From a bacterium (lineage in GTDB: Bacteria > Spirochaetota > UBA4802 > UBA5550), in contig JAAENB010000018.1 of NCBI GenBank assembly GCA_024224995.1, positions 1-16,801 of the forward strand: 16,801 nt of DNA. The letters run 5' to 3'. This document shows positions 1 through 6,094 of this stretch, piece by piece. Under the pieces are notes generated by a model that saw only the letters and a program-made list of their open reading frames with translations, did no database searches and had not been told where the DNA came from. The translations under genes and the position numbers were made by a program. Within the stretch, counting starts at the first letter, position 1. The number at the start of each line of letters is the position of its first letter.

Positions 1-464
1 CGAAGTTCCAATTCAGGAACATTTCCGCTTAAGGCAATTTCCAGAACCGGAAGACTGGCGGACGTGTGTTCTTTTATAACAGGTTTTCCCGAAATAGTAT
101 TTGGCAGGTCACTAACACGGGAAACGGCATCCCGTATCGCGGTTTTTATTTTTTCAGGGTCCCCGCCATGGGAATCAATTTCGGCCATAATAATGGAAAT
201 ATTTTCCATGGACATACTGGTGAGTTTTTTAATATTTTCAACTTCAAGAAGCTGTTCTTCTATTTTATTGGTAACATTGATCTCCACATCTTCAGGGGCA
301 GCTCCGGGATAGAGGGTTGTTATTTTCATAACATCAAAACTAATCACCGGGAACTGTTCTCTTTGCAAAAGAAAAGCAGACCCAACCCCCGCAAGGAATA
401 TCAGCAGTATGATCATATTGGTGACCCGGGGATTTTTAAGAAAATACTCGCTTAATTTTAACAT
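1..464 (-). CDS. RND-family efflux transporter permease, N-terminal fragment (3' end outside the window)
   Basis: About 154 codons are present, beginning with ATG at 464 and running off the left edge. The start reads MLKLSEYFLKNPRVTNMI followed by a hydrophobic helix, then EQFPVISFDVMKITTLYPGAAPEDVE. This is the AcrB/HAE1 pattern: a cytoplasmic N-terminus, TM1, then the start of the periplasmic porter domain with the 'YPGAxxxxVE' motif. The following stretch about conjugate ends (VTNKIEEQLLEVENIKKLTS) and IRDAVSRVSDLP also fits the porter domain. Family members are proton-driven inner-membrane exporters that work with a periplasmic adaptor and an outer-membrane channel; the substrate cannot be told from this fragment. 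The start lies 4 bp after the stop of the receptor phosphatase upstream and is preceded by CAGGT, so the two are very likely cotranscribed. It is incomplete only because the window ends. Confidence 0.88.
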   Translation of the reverse strand, partial: MLKLSEYFLKNPRVTNMIILLIFLAGVGSAFLLQREQFPVISFDVMKITTLYPGAAPEDVEINVTNKIEEQLLEVENIKKLTSMSMENISIIMAEIDSHGGDPEKIKTAIRDAVSRVSDLPNTISGKPVIKEHTSASLPVLEIALSGNVPELEL

Positions 465-468
465 GATT

Positions 469-2631
469 TTACCTGTTTTGAATATCTAAGCATATAACAC
501 AAACATCATCATCAAGATCTTCCGTGTTTGTAAACAATAATAATTTCTTAAAGAGACTCGTAACAAAATCTTCGGCACTCAGAGCCTGCAGCTCTTTAAA
601 AACAGTTTCAATAGTGAATTCAAAATAGTTGTTTTTGTCCGAATCATTGGTTGCTTCCACCAGCCCGTCGGTATATAAGACCAGTTTGCTGTTAGGGGGT
701 AATATTTCCGTGTAGTTCTCATAGGGTTTTTTTAATTGAAAGAGGTCAATATTTTCGGCGATCCCTAAGGGAATGCTTTTGCATTTGTCCAGCATGGTAA
801 CCTGGTTTTTTAAAACCAGGTATGGGGGATTATGGCCGGCATTAGAGTAGGTAATGGACCTGGTAGTCGGATCAAAAATGCAGTAAATGGCAGTAACAAA
901 ATTACCCCCGGTCTGGTTCAGCAGGAGCTGGTTTAAATAGAGCAGTAATTTGGCCGGGTTGGAATTATTGCCGCCTGACTGAAGAATAAAGCTTTTAATC
1001 ATGGAGGTAATAAGGGCAGCGGGAACCCCGTGACCGGACACATCACTTAAAAATATACCGATTTTCCTGGAGTCTTCAAAAGTAATAAAATCATAATAAT
1101 CACCGCCCACAAGATCCATCGGTTTATATAAGGTATAGATATAATCTGCCGGTTTTTTGGGTTCAATAATTTGCTGTTGAATGCTCCGGGCCATGATCAT
1201 TTCTCTTCTGAATATTTTATTCTGTTCTTCAATGATCTTTTTTTCTTTTTCAAGTTCCAGGGTCCGTTCTTTAACTTTGTTTTCAAGTTGAATATTGAGC
1301 CCTGAGAGTTCTTTTGAAAGAGATTCCACACTGTAAAATGCCCGGGAAAAAATCGATGAAAGCAGGTATGCCTGGGACAGGATAAAAATGAAGAGACCAA
1401 AAGAAAGAACTTCAATGGTATGGATAATATGGTTATTGTACAGGATATCGTTTAAAATACTGCAAAAGAGAACGGAGCAGCCGAATAGCAATATACCGGC
1501 TCCGGCTCTTTTGTGTCTCAGGGCTTTGATGAGGATATAGAAACCGTATAAACAGGTGAGTATGAGAATAACCTGGTATATTTGAATTGTGTAAGAGTAG
1601 ATCCCAATACGAGAAAAAATGACAATGAGAGAAAGAATAATGCCGCTTGCCAGGATTACCCGAAGAATTGGTTTGTAAAATTCTTTTGGGAAAAGCGAAT
1701 AAAGAAACATGGTAAAAACAGGGAGCCCGATATAATTGCACAGGTATTCCAGTTTATACATGAATTCCCAGCCCGCCCAGGGAAAGAGGTGGAGGAAATA
1801 TCTTTCTCCCGTAAGGATTAGCCTGAGAGCGATTAAAAAACAGAAACTGCCAAAATAGAGAGGAGTCATGTTCTTTCTTCTTATGAGAAAAAAACCGAGA
1901 TGGTATAAGGCAATAATAATAATACTGCCAAAGAGAAAATGCTCTGAGGCAATCTTCTTCCGCCAGGATTTGTTAACATCCGTTTCCCTGCCAAAGAGCG
2001 TTGTATGCCTGGCCCCCCCAACGCGGTGGTTGAAGTTGGATACGGTCAATATAATCTCTACCCGGTTTCCCTGCCGGGGGAAGGTAATTACATGGGGAAG
2101 ATAGTAGGGAACTTCAGCTTGATAATCTTTGCCAACAGTCCCAACTGAACAGATGGTTTTGCCGTTCGCATACATTGTAAACGCGGAGCTTATTATTTTT
2201 ACATGAATCGCAAGCTGCTGCCAATCCCTGTTGTCCGGGGAGAGAGGATCGTTGCTGCCGGGATTCTCCCGCTCTTTAAGATGAATAATGAGCCGGAAAG
2301 TCGCGTATCCTTCACCGGGTAGTTCTTTTTCATCAACGATGTAATTCTTCCAGGGGCCGGGAAGATTAATAAGCCCTGTTTTGGGGGGGAGATTTTCTGC
2401 TGTAAAATCTTCGGGAGTTAACAATTGTTCCCAGTAAAATTCCCATTCTCCATTAAGTTTTATGGCCCCCAGGTCTTTGAGCGAATGGGAAGAGAGGTCC
2501 AGAATTCCATTTTTGGCAGCAGGAATTATTTCACCGGTATTCCCGGCAGACCGCCCGATCCAGGGAAAGAGCAGAATACATACGCAGGTAATTGCAGTAA
2601 TAAAATGTTTTTTATAGCGCATATTGCTCAC
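469..2631 (-). CDS. 7TMR-DISM receptor with C-terminal SpoIIE/PP2C serine phosphatase domain
   Basis: A 720-residue membrane receptor phosphatase. Visible order: signal peptide (1-30, ending near GRSAG); extracytoplasmic beta-sandwich of the 7TMR-DISMED2 type (about 45-220, with LNGEWEFYW and YATFRL); seven hydrophobic segments (about 231-430); a charged coiled coil (about 432-480); then a SpoIIE-type PP2C phosphatase (about 490-718). The metal-binding motifs are intact: GGDYYD with D511, SDVSGHG with D530, NAGHNPPY at 597-604, YTDG with D655 and the terminal DDDV at 707-710. Known relatives (RsbU/RsbP-like) dephosphorylate STAS-domain anti-anti-sigma factors; that target is an inference here. 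The chosen start is GTG at 2631, 4 nt after GGAGG; an ATG at 2622 is possible but would put the same site 13 nt away. It precedes an RND transporter gene by 4 bp, suggesting that envelope sensing and export are co-expressed. A paralogue lies at 6095-8170. Confidence 0.93.
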   Translation of the reverse strand: MSNMRYKKHFITAITCVCILLFPWIGRSAGNTGEIIPAAKNGILDLSSHSLKDLGAIKLNGEWEFYWEQLLTPEDFTAENLPPKTGLINLPGPWKNYIVDEKELPGEGYATFRLIIHLKERENPGSNDPLSPDNRDWQQLAIHVKIISSAFTMYANGKTICSVGTVGKDYQAEVPYYLPHVITFPRQGNRVEIILTVSNFNHRVGGARHTTLFGRETDVNKSWRKKIASEHFLFGSIIIIALYHLGFFLIRRKNMTPLYFGSFCFLIALRLILTGERYFLHLFPWAGWEFMYKLEYLCNYIGLPVFTMFLYSLFPKEFYKPILRVILASGIILSLIVIFSRIGIYSYTIQIYQVILILTCLYGFYILIKALRHKRAGAGILLFGCSVLFCSILNDILYNNHIIHTIEVLSFGLFIFILSQAYLLSSIFSRAFYSVESLSKELSGLNIQLENKVKERTLELEKEKKIIEEQNKIFRREMIMARSIQQQIIEPKKPADYIYTLYKPMDLVGGDYYDFITFEDSRKIGIFLSDVSGHGVPAALITSMIKSFILQSGGNNSNPAKLLLYLNQLLLNQTGGNFVTAIYCIFDPTTRSITYSNAGHNPPYLVLKNQVTMLDKCKSIPLGIAENIDLFQLKKPYENYTEILPPNSKLVLYTDGLVEATNDSDKNNYFEFTIETVFKELQALSAEDFVTSLFKKLLLFTNTEDLDDDVCVICLDIQNR

Positions 2632-2634
2632 CGA

Positions 2635-2641
2635 ACCTCCC
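2635..2641 (-). promoter_or_regulatory. Ribosome binding site deciding the GTG start at 2631
   Basis: On the minus strand GGGAGGT sits directly before the receptor phosphatase. The GGAGG core ends 4 nt before GTG (2631) and 13 nt before the first in-frame ATG (2622). The GTG is therefore the better-spaced start, though the spacing is tight and the ATG is not excluded. Confidence 0.6.
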
Positions 2642-2834
2642 GTTGGGTTATTTTACCCCGGTTTTAAAATTATTAAAAGTAAAATATTTAGGTCCGGCTT
2701 AAAAAGTCGTGAAGAGCGGCTTGAGTGAATATTCTCTTTATTTGTTCATTTTTCGGCGTTTTTTTAAGTTTGTTGGGAGTTCATAATATTTTTTTCTTTA
2801 CAAGATCGCATGAAGCAATAGAATTCCGGGCATT

Positions 2835-3677
2835 ATGGTATATTTTTTATTAAAAGGAACCCTGAAATTTTCAATATTGGGACCCATACTCAATGTTATT
2901 TATTACGGCCTTATTTTTTCGGGTATGGCTTTAAGCTGTCTGTTTATATACCGGAGGCTTCTTGCCCTGGAGTATGAGACTGTGAAGGTGAGGATTTTTA
3001 TTATCCTGGGGCTTGTTTGCATTTTTCCTATTGCCATTGCCAGTTCCGAGATGGTGAATATGTTCTATTTCCCGCCGGATCAGTGGAGTTTTGGTTTTTT
3101 TGTTAAACAATTCGTCAAAGGAACATTTAGGACCTTTCATGGGGGGATTTTTCTCCCGGTTTTGTTTGTAGCCATACTAATCCGGGCAATGAAGTTTAAA
3201 TATGCTGAAGTCTTTGACGCGTCCTTTTTATATATCCCTTTTGCCCACGCGATTGGCCGTCTGGGCTGTTTCCTGGTAGGGTGCTGCTGGGGAGCGAAGA
3301 TCTGTATCCCTTTTTTAGGAAATGATTATTATTTAAAAACTCCCATTCCTCTTTTTTCAATAGGAATAAACCTTTTACTGTTCCTGTTTTTAAGAAAGGT
3401 CTACAACCGCATCTATTCAACCCCTGACGGACCCGCTCCAAATAGAAACATTTACGCTTCCTCAATAGTGGGACTCTATTTTCTTTGTTATGGAATGATT
3501 AGATTTTTACTGGAACTCGTTCGCACGGAAAAAGTAGTCTACTGGATATTCACCCAGGCCCAGGCAGTTATGCTGATATTCATATTCCTGGGATCTTTAC
3601 TGCTGCTGCGGGTTTACCGCAAGCACAAGCGGCAGAGCCTCCCGGATGAAGAAAAAGACGATATCAGTTTATTGTGA
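2835..3677 (+). CDS. Lgt-like (prolipoprotein diacylglyceryl transferase family) membrane protein
   Basis: A 280-residue polytopic membrane protein with several hydrophobic segments. Signature pieces of the Lgt family are present in the right order: FHGG (H102), AIGRLGCFLVGCCWG (141-153, with R142) and RFLLELVR (223-230, with R223, E227 and R230), followed by FTQAQAV. In the family these residues belong to the phosphatidylglycerol/lipobox transfer site. The GCF...GCCxG form marks a divergent subgroup often annotated simply as 'diacylglyceryl transferase family', so I would not call this the housekeeping lgt. The ATG at 2835 has only a weak ribosome binding site; the first hydrophobic helix begins near residue 12, as expected for Lgt. 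It is transcribed divergently from the receptor phosphatase (203 bp between starts) and faces the M23 peptidase convergently. Substrate specificity is unknown. Confidence 0.78.
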   Translation: MVYFLLKGTLKFSILGPILNVIYYGLIFSGMALSCLFIYRRLLALEYETVKVRIFIILGLVCIFPIAIASSEMVNMFYFPPDQWSFGFFVKQFVKGTFRTFHGGIFLPVLFVAILIRAMKFKYAEVFDASFLYIPFAHAIGRLGCFLVGCCWGAKICIPFLGNDYYLKTPIPLFSIGINLLLFLFLRKVYNRIYSTPDGPAPNRNIYASSIVGLYFLCYGMIRFLLELVRTEKVVYWIFTQAQAVMLIFIFLGSLLLLRVYRKHKRQSLPDEEKDDISLL

Positions 3678-3709
3678 GCAATCGTGCTGATAATTTAGTT
3701 ATTGCGCCC

Positions 3710-3786
3710 GTGAAAAGAGTGAGACCTCTTCCCGGGGGTAAAAATATTCTTGTTTCACCCCCGGGAAGAGGTCTCACTCTTTTCAC
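3710..3786. repeat. Perfect 30-bp inverted repeat (17-nt loop)
   Basis: The left arm 3710-3739 and right arm 3757-3786 are perfect reverse complements over 30 bp; the 17-nt loop (3740-3756) is AT-rich. Each arm runs through GAGACC/GGTCTC and CCCGGG. It lies 32 bp after the stop of the Lgt-like gene, in the gap between convergent genes. It would form a very stable hairpin on either strand and could stop transcription, but no T-tract follows on either side, so it is not a canonical intrinsic terminator. Confidence 0.9.
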
Positions 3787-3874
3787 AAATGAAGTATGTG
3801 CGAATTTTCTCACAGACGCATTAAAAAAAACGCCAAATTATTACAAAACCATATCTGTGTGGTGAACTATGTCA

Positions 3875-3960
3875 GCAGAGAAGCAGCAGCTCTTTGGGTT
3901 GTGAGGACTGTTTGACCGGAGCGAGTTCCGCAGCAATCCAAAGAGCTGCTGCTTCTCTGC
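3875..3960. repeat. 27-bp inverted repeat with a structured 32-nt loop
   Basis: The arms 3875-3901 and 3934-3960 are complementary over 27 positions with a single G-T wobble. The loop reads TGAGGACTGTTTGACC then GGAGCGAGTTCCGCAG and contains a smaller hairpin, CGGA (3917-3920) with TCCG (3927-3930). It ends 39 bp before the convergent stop of the M23 peptidase gene. Like its neighbour at 3710-3786 it lacks a T-tract on both strands. It could be a bidirectional transcript-end hairpin or a dispersed REP/MITE-like element; the sequence alone does not decide. Confidence 0.88.
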
Positions 3961-3999
3961 CGCGTTAATAACCATAATTAAGCTTCAAGTAGAAACATC

Positions 4000-5712
4000 T
4001 TACCGTATCCTGTACGTAACAACCTTCTTCTTTGATTTATTTCCTGCCCCGTCCGGCACCTGTATAACAATGCGGTGTTTTCCTTTTTTCCAGATCTTAT
4101 TGTGAGGAAGTATTTCAATATAGTGTTTGTCGGGATTATAGTCCCATATGACTTTTTTCCCGTCTACCCGCAGGTATACGTTCCCAAGGTCGGGACCGGT
4201 ACCAAGATCTCGAAGGTAAAACTTTATACTTCTCCCTTTCCTGATCTTTCGTTTTTTATACCACACCTTTGGCGGATATTCATCCTTCACCAGGAAGAAT
4301 TTTCCTATTTTCCGGGTTTTTACAATAAAGGCTTCTTCGTCCCGGTCATAGTTGTTCCCCATAAAATAGAACCCGTCCTTTTTACCGGTCACCGCGTAAA
4401 CACCGACTTTTTTATAATCCTTTCCTGAATATTTAATACGGATCCTGGCCGGAGTATCAATACAGAGATTGATGGGAAACAGGGCATAGACCCTGCTTTT
4501 TACCGTGAGTTTTCTCAAACTGGTCCTGAAAGAAGGATAGCGTTCCAGGAAAACCATTTCATTATACAGGGCGGCTTTTTCATCAAAGGCCAGTGAAAAG
4601 ACCTTATCCCTGCTTCGCAGTTCCAGGTCGTCGCCTAAAAGGAGGTTGGGCTTATAGTAATATTCCGGTTTTTTTAAGGGAGCCGCGGTCTTCAGCTTCA
4701 TGTAAAAAACCGACCGGTTATTATTGGCATCATAGCAGGCTATTTTCAGGTTAAGAATTGAGCCCGGTTTTTGAGGGGACAGTATCCCTTCTTTTGTTCT
4801 TCGGGAATAAAGGAAAAAGGTGAACGTATTCGTGTCGGAATAGGCATAGTCATAGAACAGGCCCATGCGGTAGGTGAAATTTTTGTTTATTCTGTCGAAT
4901 CGTATGGAGTGTTTGAGCTTTTTATTAACAAAGAATTCAATCCGGTGAATGGAAACTTTGTTTACATACGCGACTTTGTCATACACCTGGATCTTTACTC
5001 CCACCTTGCCGCCAATTACGGGGATATCGTTCCCCCTGATGCCGTAACGGTTCTTTTTTTTGTTTTTCCTTCGGGCTTCAAATATTTCAATGGAAGAAAA
5101 ACCGTCCACATGGGAATAACCATCCATGGGAACAAGGTGAACTTCCCGGATTACCGGGGCAGAACGGTCCGGAACACGGATACCGTTTGTTAAGGGATTC
5201 ACCGGTCTGTTTTGGGCGTCGCGCATTTCAAAGTGAAAATGTTCAATACCAATACCGCTCTCACCGGAGTATCCAATAACCGCGCCCCTGGAAACAGGAA
5301 ATTCATTTTTGTCGAACTCAACCAGGAAATCGGCCCGGTCGCGTATATGCCCGGAATATTTTTTCATTTTTTTATTCTTCAGGATACGCCGGGAAAAGCG
5401 GTCCATATGCCCATACATGGTGGAATACCCGTTTTTATGTTTGATAAAAAGAGCATACCCAATGCCCCATTTCCGGAACATAACAGAGCTAACATACCCG
5501 GTGTCGGAAGCGTAGATCTTAAACCCTTTCATACCGCCGCAGCTAATATCCAGGCCATGATGGAACCGGGTACCCCGGAATTCCCCAAAGGTGCCGGTAA
5601 TTCGTTTGGCCCTGGCAATAGGCCACATGAACCGGGCATCGGCCGCAGAAGCGCTTACCAGCAAAAGTATGAGGATTACGCAGAAAAAACGTGCTTTATT
5701 CATGCCTGTCAT
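4000..5712 (-). CDS. Exported M23 (LytM/peptidase_M23) family metallopeptidase
   Basis: A secreted or envelope-bound protein of about 570 residues. A signal peptide (MNKARFFCVILILLLVSASAADA) is followed at once by the catalytic domain. The zinc-site motifs are all there: HHGLD (HxxxD), MYGHMDRF, and HFHFEMR (HxH). Active M23 enzymes cleave peptide cross-links in peptidoglycan, so a role in wall remodelling or cell separation is likely. The remaining roughly 380 residues are beta-rich without close family recognition; two stretches (starting near DRSAPVIREV and YPPKVWYKK, the latter ending VPDGAGNKSKK) look like Ig-like repeats. The start is uncertain: ATG 5712 (used here) and ATG 5703 both give a good signal peptide, and the frame is open to a TTG at 5742; none has a convincing ribosome binding site. 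It is convergent with the Lgt-like gene and divergent from the small gene at 5794. Confidence 0.88.
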   Translation of the reverse strand: MTGMNKARFFCVILILLLVSASAADARFMWPIARAKRITGTFGEFRGTRFHHGLDISCGGMKGFKIYASDTGYVSSVMFRKWGIGYALFIKHKNGYSTMYGHMDRFSRRILKNKKMKKYSGHIRDRADFLVEFDKNEFPVSRGAVIGYSGESGIGIEHFHFEMRDAQNRPVNPLTNGIRVPDRSAPVIREVHLVPMDGYSHVDGFSSIEIFEARRKNKKKNRYGIRGNDIPVIGGKVGVKIQVYDKVAYVNKVSIHRIEFFVNKKLKHSIRFDRINKNFTYRMGLFYDYAYSDTNTFTFFLYSRRTKEGILSPQKPGSILNLKIACYDANNNRSVFYMKLKTAAPLKKPEYYYKPNLLLGDDLELRSRDKVFSLAFDEKAALYNEMVFLERYPSFRTSLRKLTVKSRVYALFPINLCIDTPARIRIKYSGKDYKKVGVYAVTGKKDGFYFMGNNYDRDEEAFIVKTRKIGKFFLVKDEYPPKVWYKKRKIRKGRSIKFYLRDLGTGPDLGNVYLRVDGKKVIWDYNPDKHYIEILPHNKIWKKGKHRIVIQVPDGAGNKSKKKVVTYRIR

Positions 5713-5793
5713 TAAAAAACAGTTGAGAAATATTGCAATCAAAATTAAGTTCTATCTCCGTTCATATTAGCGAACAGGTAAGGGGGCAGGGGG

Positions 5794-6021
5794 ATGAAAA
5801 AACAGAATGAGGAGAGGGGGGCAAAAAAGATGCCGTGGCAGCAAAAGGTCATTTTATTAACCCCATATATTGCCACGTACACAATTTTTCTAAGCGGACT
5901 CGCAAGCGGAAAGTATACGGGCAAAGGATGGGAGTTTATAGCCGGAGCCCTGGCAGCAGTTCTCCTGTTTCCGCTCCTGTGCAGCATCGTATTATCCCGG
6001 ATAATGAGGAAATATTTTTAA
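5794..6021 (+). CDS. Small two-helix membrane protein of unknown function
   Basis: A 75-residue reading frame beginning ATG at 5794 just after a G-rich stretch (GGGGGCAGGGGG) that can act as ribosome binding site. The N-terminus is charged (MKKQNEERGAKK) and two hydrophobic segments follow, roughly residues 17-37 and 46-68, closing with a basic tail (RIMRKYF). The composition is that of a genuine small membrane protein, not a shadow frame, but I do not recognise a family. A second ATG at 5830, preceded by GGAGAGGGG, would remove the charged leader and give a 63-residue protein. It is divergent from the peptidase gene (81 bp between starts) and its stop lies 6 bp before the promoter of the next receptor gene. 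Confidence 0.6.
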   Translation: MKKQNEERGAKKMPWQQKVILLTPYIATYTIFLSGLASGKYTGKGWEFIAGALAAVLLFPLLCSIVLSRIMRKYF

Positions 6022-6027
6022 TATATA

Positions 6028-6056
6028 TTGACAATCATCATCTTCGGCTATATAAT
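6028..6056 (+). promoter_or_regulatory. Perfect-consensus sigma-70 promoter for the second receptor phosphatase
   Basis: TTGACA (6028-6033) and TATAAT (6051-6056) are separated by exactly 17 bp, the textbook vegetative-sigma arrangement. Transcription would begin near 6063, about 30 nt before the ATG at 6095. The -35 box begins 6 bp after the stop of the small upstream gene, so the receptor gene probably has its own promoter. Confidence 0.85.
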
Positions 6057-6094
6057 TTAAACGTATAATTGTGTGGAAATGAAAATGTGTCGAA

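Noticed and set aside
3674..3865. 63-codon plus-strand frame overlapping the end of the Lgt-like gene
   Set aside because: It runs straight through both arms of the 30-bp inverted repeat, has no ribosome binding site of its own, and the product has no protein-like pattern.
3710..3960. CRISPR array
   Set aside because: The two repeats are inverted, unrelated to each other and not regularly spaced; no direct repeats or cas genes are present.
4771..5715. Long plus-strand frames opposite the M23 peptidase gene
   Set aside because: They are antisense shadows of a gene with intact zinc motifs; no ribosome binding sites or recognisable domains.
5745..5987. 80-codon minus-strand frame opposite the small membrane protein
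   Set aside because: It is antisense to a frame with a better ribosome binding site and membrane-protein composition; its product is rich in H, P and R without any pattern.
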